Position numbers and translations under genes: made by a program
Shown here: positions 23,881 to 36,040 of the stretch, piece by piece
Numbering within the stretch: the first letter of the stretch is position 1
Layout of the letters: each line of letters begins with the position of its first letter
DNA from: Scortum barcoo
Lineage: Eukaryota; Chordata; Actinopteri; Centrarchiformes; Terapontidae
Direction of reading: 5' to 3'
NCBI GenBank assembly: GCA_023238725.1
Contig: CM041534.1
Coordinates: 1,322,501-1,386,500, forward strand
Length of the DNA: 64,000 bases
The notes under the pieces: model-generated
Told to the model about the DNA's origin: nothing
The model's database searches: none
Seen by the model: the letters and a program-made list of their open reading frames with translations, nothing else

Positions 23881-25216
23881 TTTTCAGTATTTTCCCCAAT
23901 TTCTTTTTTTTTTATTCCATTGGCAGTGCATTGAATGTGAATTGTGAACATATTTTCCCCCACAAAAAATAGAGCATATCATTAGTGTGTGCACTGAGAA
24001 CAGACTTGGCAGGAAAAGTTTAATTTGACTGTTGTTTCAAGACTTCATTTACAACCTAATTCTCTACAAAGCTCTTTGCATTATTTCAGACTTTACAATG
24101 CTCATTAAATTTCATGGAAGCTTATGTAGGCCTGCCTTATAATTAATGCTCAACGCTTGAGTGGCAATCTTAATAGTCTTTTAAATGGTCAATGAATGAA
24201 TGTTTCTCATTAATCAAAATCCCATTGCTGTGATTTTTGCTAAGCCATTTTTGTAGCCTTGCTATAACACACTATTCATTTAGGTCAAAAAAGCATTGTT
24301 CCAAATTGAAAAAAATAACTCTGTTTTCCCCTGTCATAATGTGGAAATCTTTGGAGGTTTAGAAACTATAGTATATTCATGTCCTAAAAACCCAAAGCAT
24401 TCTTTCAGTATGAAAATAAGCTCTAATGATCAAGCCCTGCCTAAAAGAAGGCTTCCCGTTTATTTTACAAACCCACAGGAATACTAAAATTCCAAATGGG
24501 AGTGCAATTAAAATAGCAATAAAATCAGTGACTACTTTGTGAGTATCCACTGAACCAAGGCCAGCATACTCAAAACATGGTACTGTACGTACAAACTGCT
24601 CAATTTTCCTTCCACTTAGTACGACAATACAACAACCCAAACTTTAAAAGAGAGCAACTGAAAGTTTTTCTTACATACATGCAATTTCCCTCCCCAACTA
24701 GGAAAGATATGTAGTCAGTTAACCAGTGGTATTGCGCCTCTAGTTTTGAACTGGGGGAGTTCTCACAGAAAGTGCTCTTATTTTGATGGCTGTTGGGAGG
24801 AAGATAGTAAGAAAAACTGAACTAGAGCAACCCTGTAACAATAACTAATGCAGTGCCCTTGCCAACTGTACACATACCTTTCTCCCTGTTCATACCACCA
24901 ATGCATTAGCAGCTATTAGTGTTCAAAAATGCCAAAGCATTCTTAGTACGCCCCAGCTATTATTTCTTATCTGAGATCTGAGATCATGTCATCAACCTAA
25001 AGATCAGAGTTTTTTTCCTGCTGTACACGGAGCCACATAGAGACGAACGTTTTTAGCATGCTGTTTTCCTTACTGCAAACGTAACCTTTACACTTCTTAG
25101 CAGATGAATGTATGAATGTATTTGACGATGAAATCATTTTTGGTAAATTAATTAATTTTGTGTGCTTTAGGTTAAGTAATGTTTTTAATATTTTGATTCC
25201 TTTGACCAAAGTGCTC

Positions 25217-25217
<1 letters not shown>
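23881..25217. other. intron, nothing recognised
   Basis: AT-rich, no gene or repeat family recognised. Confidence 0.4.

Positions 25218-25253
<36 letters not shown>
25218..25253. repeat. (ATA)n microsatellite
   Basis: A run of about twelve AAT/ATA trinucleotides. Confidence 0.95.
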
Positions 25254-25255
<2 letters not shown>

Positions 25256-25541
25256 TGTTATTATTATACACTGACAGATGTATGTACCTTAAATCTATGG
25301 TTATGATTCGGCAGAATCAAACAGCACTAGAACATGAAAAAATCTATTTTAATTTTACATCTACAGTGTCTCAGTTTGAAAGCAGGAAAAGAGGAAAATG
25401 ATTCTTGAATTACCTGCATGGTGGGATAATAGCACAGACTTAAGTACCTGCAAGATATAGCTTTTGTTAGCATGACTTTAAATGGATTTGGGGCATTGAA
25501 GACTGATGGCATAAACAGCATGTACTTGTATTAGGATGCAG

Positions 25542-25571
25542 TACTATATACTATACTATACTATACTATAC
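25542..25571. repeat. (CTATA)n short tandem repeat
   Basis: Five to six pentamer units of the form CTATA, with one imperfect unit at the left end. Confidence 0.9.
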
Positions 25572-28500
25572 ACGTGCCTCAAGGTATTAGACTTGTAGGA
25601 CCCTCTTATCAGCATTTTTCTACGCGTTGGAGGCCTTATATGCAGACACCTACTTGATGAAGGCAAGACAGTTTTGTACATTTGGTGAAAAAAGCATGGT
25701 GTCCTGGAGAGGACATTTGCATTGCATACATACACACAAACATGCAAACCACTGAAAATACTGTTGTCACTTATGTTCTTCAGTAGTGAATTTACTTGTG
25801 TCAGTGTGTGTCACCACTTCAGAAAAGCAGTAATTTCACCACATTAGCTGCCTCAGGAGGCTGACTAAGTGCTGCTTTGTTTACAAAGACGTTACATTCA
25901 ACACCATATATGCTTTCAAGAAGTTTGCAATTATATATCTATTTGCTTTCATTTTCTGACTTTTAATACAAGAGCATAAAACTTCTCAAGTCAAAAATAA
26001 AAGTGACAAAACGTTTATTAAGTCACCATATGTCATATACTGCATTGATATTACTGTCTCCGTTTTAGAAGAAAAATACATGTAGTATATTTTTAGAACT
26101 GAAGTAACAAAGTAATAACACACGAGCTGCTGTTGACCAGTAACCTGTTATTCTGAGTTACACGTTGTGCTCTGTGCATTCAGTTAAATGGGCTTTGAGT
26201 TTGTTAAAAAAACAAACAAGCGAAACCAATGCATCCAATTTCTGAAAATAACATAGCTTTGCAGTGAAGAATGGTAAGAGCAGGCGGACTTAAATCAGTT
26301 TGGTTTTACTGACCAGTCAACCAGCACAGCTTCACAATTAATTCTCCCCCCCCCTTTTTTTTTCACTCTTGGTGGATGGTGTTTTTGTTTCATGGTGTAA
26401 TCACAACATGCTTTTTAATATTGCATACCTGCTTCCTGTGATGGACTCAGAACTGAAAAACAACCTGTGTACTTGTTTTAAAGGATTTTTTTTTGCAGAT
26501 TTCTTTTGCATAAAGACATTAAATATATATAGAGAGGAAAGTCCTTCTCTCAAAGGCACATGAAGGACATGCACTCCCCACGACTCAGCCAAGAACTGAG
26601 AGCTGTCTTTTCCTGTAAATGGTCGGCTTGGCTTATTTGGCCACTTAGCAGATGCAATCTAAAATCCAGCCTCAAATCTTGGCCTCCAACTGCTCCGCCT
26701 ACTCCTCTGGCTTACCTGAAGCCATCTGTCAGGAGGCAGCAAAAGGCCAATAAGAGACTCTTGCTTGCAGCCTGCCTTCTCTTTAATCTCTTTGTTTTGG
26801 AGTACATTAATTACACACGGTGCGCTCACATACCCAGTGTGATCTAGATACTCTCTTTTCCCAAATCTCCAATCTCTTCTCGGTTTCTTAACAACTTAAT
26901 TAAGTTTTTACCAGCGAACAATGAGAGCAGGAGTGTTTTGGAGCAGCATGAATATGTACAGATTAATGCTAATGATAGCTGAGTGTGTATTCTGCTAGTG
27001 GCATAAAGCTTAATATGGATGTCTGTAGTATGCCTGTAGGGGAAATCCTGCCGCCAGCGACAAAAGCAATAGAATCTTTACATCTGACTTTGAAGAGTTT
27101 TCTTTCTATTCATTTCTTTCTAGTTTTTGTTTGGATGTCAAAAACTAAAAAATGTCTAATGCATTTTTATCCCTGCTGATTTCTTCAAATCTCTTGTTTT
27201 GTCTACCAAAATATCTAAAACCTCAACATTACTGAGAAAAGGTGAAAAACATCATCCTTTTGAAGCTGGAACCAGCAAATGTTTAAGTTTAAGTTTAAAT
27301 AGTAATGGCTCAAGTTATTTTATGTGTTTAGATAAGAAGAAAAATAGACTACCACTGCAGACATTTATAATATCAGTAAATATGAAGCCATGGCCCGCTG
27401 ACTATTAGTCTAGCTTAGTCTAAATACTTAAGGCCTTGCTTTATCCAAAGGCAAAAAATTTACCTACCAACACTGCTAAAGCTCACTGTTTGACACATTG
27501 TATGTGCCGGACTCTTTCTTAGCAGGGCACAGTGACTTTCTGAATTCTTGTCGTCACTTTTAGGTTGCCAGGAAACCAGCAAAGAATCCAGGAAGTTAGT
27601 GGCCCGGTCAAGAAATAGTTTCATCATCTACTTAACTGTACAACCACAAATCATCGTTTTTACTGTTTGGGTTTTGTAGCAAGAAATAACATGTTAATTA
27701 GTGAGCTGTTGGTGCTAGTAGGTGAGTTGTGTTACCTTTGGGCAGACCCAGGCTGTCTCTATTTCCAGTCTCTATGCTGAGCTAAGTTAAACTACCTGAC
27801 TTGTCACTATAGCTTCATATTTACCATACTGACGTGAGTGTGGTGTCAGTCTTCTCATCCAACTTTCTGCAAGAAAGAATGAATCATTCCAACCTTTCAA
27901 TAAATGAGCAATGATCTTTTTAATGGGATTAGTAGTATGCTGTTTGTCACTGTTGCCACTGCTATTGTTCTTGCAATTAGTGGATGATTGTACCAAGGCC
28001 CAGCTCCAAGGTCAAGCTCTGCCCATTGAGTGATGATGTTATTGTTTTTAGTGTATTGTGTTAATTCAGTGGCTAAGCTGAGAAAAGACACAGCACGTTT
28101 TTTTCCTCTACACTTTTCATCCTAATAAATAGAATTTGCTCAGAAATTGTAGTTGGTATGCTTGTTCATTGATGCTAAGAGTGTTCTGTATGACTTTGTC
28201 CTCAAAGGTGGAAACCACTAAAATGGAGAGCCCTGATTAATCCTAACTTTATTTAGAAAAGACTTGCTACATACAGTGACTATTTTTGACAAGCCAGTTA
28301 TGAAACTACCACTTACCGGACACAGATGGAGAGATGAATATTCACAATAGACACAAATTATCCTGTGGCCAGTCTTGCTGTCGCCTGAACAGTTGTCTTG
28401 TGCACAAGCATGAGTTGTGTGGCTGGGTCCGAGCTGTTTGTTTCCCATTTACAGAGCCAGTTTATGAACACCAGATTTTTTTTCAGTGCACACACAGAGC

Positions 28501-31500
28501 GGACAGCTAGGGGACTGTGGAGATCTTTGCTGAACATGACAAAAAGCGTATTGGATTAGAACTGTGGACTACACCTTTTATAGTTTCTTAATTATCAATT
28601 TATTAGCTTTCACACCAAATACAGACCATATTTGTGTTTGACTTTGAAGTCAGTGTGTTTTAATCACTAGCCTTCAACGCTTTTAATGTGTGTTAAGATT
28701 CAAGGCAGTTATCTGTGCTTATGTTCTCTTTAGGAGTATTCATATTGAAACTGTTTATCACTGATTTTGTTAACATGTACATTGTGGATGTACATGTATG
28801 ACTCCTATAACTCCTGAGACTTTTAATGACTGTGCAGTATAACATTCTTGGATTATTTCAGAGGTGTACAATAAAGGATTTAGGGAGTAGTGTGATGGGT
28901 ACGAGGGACTAACATATAAAGCGAAAGCTCTTGTCTGTCTTCTTAACACTCTCTTGAGAAATCCCTGGATTTCTTTCTAAAAGTGGAAAAAAAGGATAAA
29001 GCTGATCCAGCAATTTATTCACAAGGATTCACAGGGATATTTACAGTAACTTACAAAAATGGCACCAGTTCGACTTGAACTGTCTCAAAGTGGGACATTT
29101 CTATCCTTTAGGCTATCCTGCGGCTATTCGGAAGGCCATGCATTGGTAATGCCCACTGGGAAAGTGGACACCAGCTGGCACCATCCATAATTTTTTCTTC
29201 TTAAGAGTCCCAGACAGCACAGGAAAAAAAGGCTGAGGCACTCGCCTTTTGTGTGTTCATCTAGCTCAATATTAGAGATTGACAGAGGCCTATTTACTCT
29301 CATGGGAATAGCTGTGGTGCTTGTTGCTGTATTAAGGCTGATTGGCTAAAGGTTTCAGCGTGTCTGATTTCCTCCCACAATATGCTTGCACTCCTATGTC
29401 TCCCTATCAGCAACTGTCAGCTGAAATCCATTCACAGAGGCACATAGTCTTATCATAAATGGTGTAATGGATCCTCATGGTGCATGCTTTTTGTGCTGCC
29501 TTTTCCCCGCTCCATGTAGGCACTCCTACACAAAGCAGATATGGTGGACAAGTTCATTGGTATGTACACAGTGTTCTAAAATAAGGTAAGCCCACACTAG
29601 GATCATCAATAGGCTGACACGCTGTTGTGGTGGTAGAGCCGAGAGGTTAAAATAATATCTAAATAGGGAAATTCTGGGAAGTGTGAGACTGAAATGAATC
29701 ACTCCTGTCTCATAGCATTTTCTACAGCACCTCTTTGAAAATCCTGACACACTGTATCTCTCTCACCAGATGGTGGGCCTCTTGGAAGTTGTTTTCACAA
29801 GGGTTCTTTTTGCTCTACAACCAGGTACCACAAGAACTGTGAAATAACATTACCATTAGTATGCAAAAAGATGCTAAGGCCTTCTTTTTTCCCACAAACC
29901 TTAGGCTTGTTTGTCTGACTCATTGTCAGATTTCTGCATGACCGAAGTGGGTAATTCAAATGAGGCCTACTTATGGGGAAAAAATTGCAATCTGAAAATC
30001 AATACTGTATAATATCTGCAGTTATTGTGGTCCTAGGGTTTGTGTTTATCTCGCATCCCAGGAGACTTATACATTCACTGTGAAACATACAGCGTGATCT
30101 GTCCAAAATTACTGGAATAAGGAGGCCAGAGGCAATGTTTGATGGCAATTTTTAACACACTGTAGATATTGCTCGTAAACCATTCAGGGATAGGCATTTA
30201 AGACAAAACTGTCAGGACTGTTACCTTATTTGTCTAATAACAGGCCTCATTGTCAAACTCTGTACAAACAAGGCTAAGAAAACCAGGAGGTCTGTATTAG
30301 ATTGTGTTGGTTTAGGTCATCTCTGCCACTCAGAGGGCAGGTAAACACCAATAAATGCTCGATTCTTTTTCTGAGTGAAAGCCTTTATTTTAAGGTGAGG
30401 CATTTCAAGCCATGCAATAAGCGTTTGCCTCTGCACTGGCAAAAAGAGTCTGCAGTCAAATGTTTTAATGAGCATGAAAATAAACTGAGTGCCTCTGGAA
30501 GATCACAACCTTGCTAAAAGTTTGTGGAAGTTGTCAGCACAACCTGACAACATCCTGAATTTTCTGCTGATGAATTTACACATGATATGACCTGTGATGT
30601 CATTACAGTCTGAGTACAGATCGGTTGGACATCTAGGTGGACCAGTGGTCTCAGAAGCACACAGTATAATCACAGTGCCCCCTGTTGTATTGTCTTCCCC
30701 ATATTTCCTGTCACTGTCTGCTTTCAGATATCAAATAAAGCCAAAATTGACGGGAAATGGCAGGTAGTGACAGAACAATGAGATACTGTTGGACTTCTTG
30801 ACAAGTGACAGCAAATGAAAAAAGTGACTTTCAACTTTTCAGTCCAACTCTCGTACAGAGAGTCGGTCTCGTCAGCGTACACTATGTATAGCCTATTCCT
30901 ACTTCATCATTGATATCATTGTATGATATTGCATATCTATCCCATTAGTTCCTTAGTAACAGTACAGTCTATCGTAATTAGTGGAGGCCTCACTGTGAAT
31001 CTATAGGTGTTACAACAAGCTCAATCTTTGATCTAATATTCCCCCTCACTCCTTAATATATAGAATCAGATGGGTCTTGATATTAATGTGTGCATATTGC
31101 ATAATATTTATATATGTGAAACATATTTACAAGTAATTTTTGTTATCAATGTCTAGATTTTAGTGTACAAGTGGCCTGGTGGAAGCTCTCCTAGCTTGGC
31201 CCACTCAGTTGATGGAAATAATCTCAGCCATTGCCCTTGCAAGAGGAGACAGGACCAGTGCTTGAAGATCCCTCAGACAGGCTTATTATTAAGCCCAGAC
31301 GTGGACACGTTTGACCTTTTAGACTCTCCAACCTGAGCAAAAAGAGAATGTCATTAAGAACTCAAGGTCAGAACAGATAGACTGCAATCAGGTAATGATA
31401 GGGAGGCCTTAATGTTTGTCTTCTGAGGAGTTGGTCTTGAAAAGTGTTTAATTTGGCTTCATTTATTGAGAATTTATTTATTCCCTGTGCCAGGCAGTTT

Positions 31501-32639
31501 CATTGTCCCTCATTGTTCAGACAGCTGCTTCTGCGCTATATACCTTAATGTTTGGCTTATTGCGTGCAAGTTAAATGAGTTGTGCTCCTACTATCGATCT
31601 CACTTGTACTTTGTGATGGCTAAATATAAGTAGCAACAATTACCAGGCATTGTTACAGGGGAATAACCTCAGCCTGTTCCAGTGACTGTCTCTAGATACA
31701 GGCTACTTTGATTGTGACATTGTGCAGTGGGGAACAAAGAACATGTTCGCATCAACATATACATTCTTTTGATTTGGAAAAGTCAAACATGAGAACGAAG
31801 TTAGATCTGATTTCAGTAATGATAACATCAGTGTATCTGTTTGTTTCTCAACTTTTTTTCTACCTACCAAACTGAGCCTTTAGCTCTTTCCTGGGCTGCT
31901 CCATGCTCCTGCTCACTGTTACTTTGTCGCATTTCTTATTTTCATCATAAACATAATGGTGCCATTTGTGAAATTATGTCTAAAATGGTGATCCTTTGGT
32001 TTTGTGTGGTTTTCATGTGTGTTTGTGTGTGTTTGCATGTGTTTAACTGAGCCAAGCAAGTTAGTTGTAAAGTTAATTAACAGTAACTCCTAAGTGGTTG
32101 TGATTTTAAATCCCCCACAAACCCCCAGTAGCAAGCCGGAGGGGAGGCTTGTGATTAGGATTTCTCTTAAGTGGCTCTCCCGCCCACGTGCTCATATGAA
32201 TCACTGCATCATTCTGGCTTTCATATCAAATCCTACACATGCAAAACTATGCAGGGCCAAATCTGCATCACTAAAAATCACATTTTAAGCTCTGGGAAGT
32301 CATATTCTCCTCCCAGATATGATCCTCCAGCACAGAAAGTGGATGTTCTGGGTGATGAATCTGTAAAGTTATGTTAGAGGCTTCCGTCAAGGGGGTAAAG
32401 AAGAAGTGGCTTAAGTGTAGAGTTTGGCAATCACTCTTCTGTCTGTTTCCCAGCTCAAGCCAGAGGTGGAAATTTGGACACCGATATTCTCTCTGGATTC
32501 TGTACCTTCCCTCCTCCTTTCAGTCTCGCCCCAGACAGACAATTGCTTTATTAGATAAGGAGCAGTAGACCCACCCGATGTACTCCACTACCATTTCTTT
32601 TAGACACTACTGTGTTGTTAATCTGTAACTATATATATA
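25572..32639. other. intron, nothing coding recognised
   Basis: A 7-kb stretch without recognised transposons. Parts such as 26860-27070 and 31140-31330 have mixed, non-repetitive sequence of the kind often seen in conserved non-coding elements. Conservation cannot be judged without other genomes. No splice-bounded exon was seen. Confidence 0.4.
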
Positions 32640-32880
32640 CTTCATTCAATGGGTACTTTGTTAATCCCAAAGGGAAACTGCAGTGTTCCAGCAGCAGAAT
32701 AAATTACACAAAGATAAAATTAAGTAAGTACACTCAAAGGGGTGGATATGGAATAAAGTAATAAACATCAATAACTAAAATCCTAGCATGAAACAAGACT
32801 AAAACAATAAAACTAGGACAGTGCTCCACTAATAAATCTAAGTATACTATATAATGACAGACTACTGATATTCTACAGGC
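32640..32880 (-). repeat. minus-strand 3' end of a fish non-LTR element
   Basis: The words TACTTTGTTAATCCCAAAGG, GAAACTGCAGTGTTCCAGCA and GCAGAATAAATTACA at about 32654-32708, followed by AT-rich diverged sequence, match the reverse of a common fish retroelement 3' end ('..CCC..TTGGGATTAATAAAGTA'). No coding part remains. Confidence 0.55.
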
Positions 32881-33638
32881 TTAGTACAAATGACTTTTGC
32901 CTCCTTGTGACTATATTTAGATTTTCTTGGTCGTTTCTTTGACTTTTATTTTGTGGAAATAAATTGATGTTAATCTGATGTGTCAAACGAAAGGTTTTTA
33001 CAAGCCTAAAAAAGTGCATAAACTGACAAATTTTACAGTGTTTTGTGAATTCTAAAGATGTGGCAGTCTAAATTATTTTTCATAGACAGTCAGAATATCT
33101 GTCTTATCACTGTATGAAAGGATATGTATCTTTGTAGCTGCAGCAAAAAAGGACAGGGGAGGAGAAAGATGGAGGAGAAAGAGCAGGTGAAGCAGCAGGG
33201 GTCATTTTTAGTAGCCCCTAGCCATCTTGAGCTGCATTTTAAGTCTTAAAGCGGTGTGGGAGGTCACTGAGATCTGCTCAGGCTGTGGTAATGTCATGTT
33301 AGAAACAAGATATTCTGTTGTTTGATACAGACGAGGAGAGGGAGTAAGAATTCATGGGAGAGAAATGAGCTTGTTTTTCTGTTGGTAATTACAATCTCAG
33401 CATCAGATCAATCTTTCTATCTCACGCGTTCTGCTGAAAATGTCTCTGAAATGGGTGTCCCAGTCCTGAAAATGAGGCACTGGAGATTCTTGCATTGGTG
33501 TTAATATTTTGTTTAGCAAATAGAACACGTTTGAATAATTATATAATGAACCATAATAAGCAGGGATTGTCTTGCTGAATTCCCCCAGTGAATTTATTGT
33601 ATGTGAAAAACTGATGATGAAGTACAGGGTAGAATATT
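32881..33638. other. intron, nothing recognised
   Basis: No gene, RNA or repeat recognised. Confidence 0.4.
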
Positions 33639-33668
33639 ATTAATTAATTAATTAATTAATTAATTAAT
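33639..33668. repeat. (TTAA)n microsatellite
   Basis: A 30-nt run of TTAA units, self-complementary and so able to form a weak cruciform. Confidence 0.95.
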
Positions 33669-33908
33669 AGAATATTCCAGCCTATTTATCATCTTTGAAA
33701 AACCGGCTATCATTTCATTTTTCCAAATTCTGAAGAAAAGTACATAATGTGATCGATATTTTTTCATTATTTTCTCACAAGCACTTGCTGTCTTTGTCGA
33801 GCTTGAATAGAAACCTGCTGTTCTCTTCTCTGTCTCTTCTTCTCGGGCTTGGAGAGCTTTGTCAAGCTTTTTCACTTGTTTTTCCCAACCAATGTTGTGT
33901 TCTGGCCT

Positions 33909-33961
<53 letters not shown>

Positions 33962-33983
33962 CACATACATGCACACACACACA
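33909..33983. repeat. interrupted (AC)n microsatellite
   Basis: A 75-nt AC-rich run with small interruptions (AAAC, GCAC, ATAC, ATGC). The long frames seen through it on either strand are artefacts of the repeat. Confidence 0.95.
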
Positions 33984-34324
33984 GCTCTTTTCAGGTCAGA
34001 CAAGGGCTGAACAGCATGTTGCCTGAGCAGGTGTTAAGTTACACTGTCTCTGTTTGTGAGGGAGAAGGCTTAAAATATGGCTTTATAATAGGATTTTGTT
34101 GCCATGCATACAGTATCTGCTGTGGACAAAGCTGGTCAGTGAAGCGATGGTTTAGGTCGCATACACAAGTCATGAGTACACTGAGCAATTAAAAAATAGG
34201 GGTGGCAGTCGGACATGTCCTACTAAGGAAGGAGTTTTTCATGCGTCTCATGCTAATCCAGTGTTTTCCACTTTTACCAACACAAAGGAGCTTAACAAAG
34301 TTTTTCCCTGTGATGTACAGTGAT

Positions 34325-34372
34325 GTGAAAAAGAATTCCCCTGCTGGGGACAATAAAGTCTAACTAAGTAAG
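34325..34372 (+). repeat. retroelement-like 3' tail
   Basis: GAATTCCCCTGCTGGGGACAATAAAGTCTAACTAAGTAAG, described here by parts, has the 'CCC..GGGGACAATAAAG' form typical of fish non-LTR 3' ends. Possible body sequence extends upstream to about 34200 but is not recognisable. Confidence 0.45.
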
Positions 34373-35516
34373 TGTGCAGCACTCCAAAGGGAAAACTGTC
34401 AGACATGCAGAATGGTAAACACAGTCCTCATCAGGCCTGGTTGCTGAAAGTTGGTATTATTGTTTCTGCTGAGGATACCAGATCGATATCGCCAATTATC
34501 AGAGCATGTTGAGGTAAATGGTGGCAGAGACAACCCAGATTTTTCCATTTCCAGCACCAGTTCAAAGTAACACAGAAAGTACTTACAGCAGTTCTCTACA
34601 GCCAGATCTCCCCTATCAAAAATATCTCCTACTCTACCTAGTGACATAGACAGTACTTTAAACAACATTAAAGGTTCATAGCCTCTTCAGGTTGTAAAAA
34701 AGAAATCTCAGTAATATTCCATGCACATTTAGGATCATCAGTCATAATAATGGCACAGATATTTGCATTCACAAATGCCTCAGCCTATAAAACTGGAATC
34801 TAGATTTACCATATTTCAGTGCAGTAGCATAGTTAAAATAAAACAAAAAAAAATTGAATAAAAATATTAGCATTAATTTTTTTGGTCACTTGGAGTTATC
34901 TGAGCAAGCCTAAAACCCAACAATTATGGATCTCTTTGTGTAGTTGTTAGCATAAATGTGTTGGTAAGTAGTTTTCCACTTACCGGGCATTATCACTAAT
35001 TTGGTGTTTCTGACACGTTGCCAATGTACATCCAATATTAACTCTGCTAAATGTGCCACTATGTTCACCAGCTAGTCACCAGCTTTATGTGTCTGCTGTG
35101 TGGTGCTGAGCTGGGAGTGTACAGAGTTTATTATAGAAGTTTTTCACAGAAAACTGCTGGCTGCTGCCGATGATGATGATGATGACGACAATAAGACGAA
35201 ACTAGTATTGTTGCAGGCCATAATACCAAAGGAGCTGAAAGAGGCTAAAAAGCAGAGTGAGATAATATTTCTCTACTATTAGCAACCACTTTCACGTAGT
35301 CATTGTATCAAGAGTTGATGGAAAAAATACAAAATTATCTTTGAAACTAAGGAGCAATGAAGAAATGAATATAAAAATCTGTTTGCCTGTGCATTTACAC
35401 TTCACAAGTCATGGATCATCACACGGTTGATGTGATGCTTTTTCATAAGGGATATTCACCTTCTGCTCCATCATATTTTACATGGCTGGACTGTACAGGA
35501 GTTAGTAATCTTTGGA
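34373..35516. other. intron, nothing recognised
   Basis: Contains a short GAT run at about 35169-35185 and no gene. Confidence 0.4.
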
Positions 35517-36040
35517 TGCTTTCACACACAAGATGTTTAGTTCCCTTAAATTGAAACCCGGAGTGTTTCAGTGCGGTTGGCTTCAGATATTGTGAAAGTC
35601 TATCTGAAGTGTGGTGCGGACCAAACAACTGAAATGACAATGTGTGTCTCTGTTCGATTCCATGTGTGATTCAACCCAAATGTAGGAAGTGAACCAAAGA
35701 CAACACATCATAATCCCCCTCTGTTATCAGTGCCCACCTTCTCTTTCAGTAACGTCTCACTCGGCTCATTCGCAGCGTAAAATGTTGAACAGCTCGCTGT
35801 CTTGTCAGCTGCTCATGTTGTTGTTGTCGCCATCTTGTAAAGCATGCGATTGCTGGAAACACCAAAGCAAAACCACAAACCTGATATCGCATCAGTGTGG
35901 TGTTGCTCCAATATTTCTGTTGTTGGAGAGTTTCACACGGATATATTGTCCAGTAGACGAGTGACCTTTTTTCTCAATTTGTGACATTTGTTTAGAGTTT
36001 GTTTGGTGCACTTAATAAAGTACTGTGAAAACTGCAACAG
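35517..36040. repeat. possible non-autonomous DNA transposon (MITE-like)
   Basis: It begins ATGCTTTCACACACAAGATG and carries repeated words such as GTTTAGTTC, GGACCAAACAACTG and GTGAACCAAAG. These resemble fish MITEs whose ends read 'GCTTTCACAC..TGTTTAGTTCG'. The right end near 36026-36040 (TACTGTGAAAACTGC) is only a weak inverted match, and no target-site duplication was confirmed. The low score reflects that. Confidence 0.25.

Noticed and set aside
29050..29130. tRNA-like sequence on the minus strand
   Set aside because: A GTTCGAxTTGAAC block and a GGCTATCC-like arm suggested a tRNA relic, but the arms do not pair into a cloverleaf and spacing is wrong.
33749..34192. 147-codon plus-strand frame and a 106-codon minus-strand frame
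   Set aside because: Both are prolonged by the AC repeat, giving runs of Thr-His or Cys-Val. No domain.
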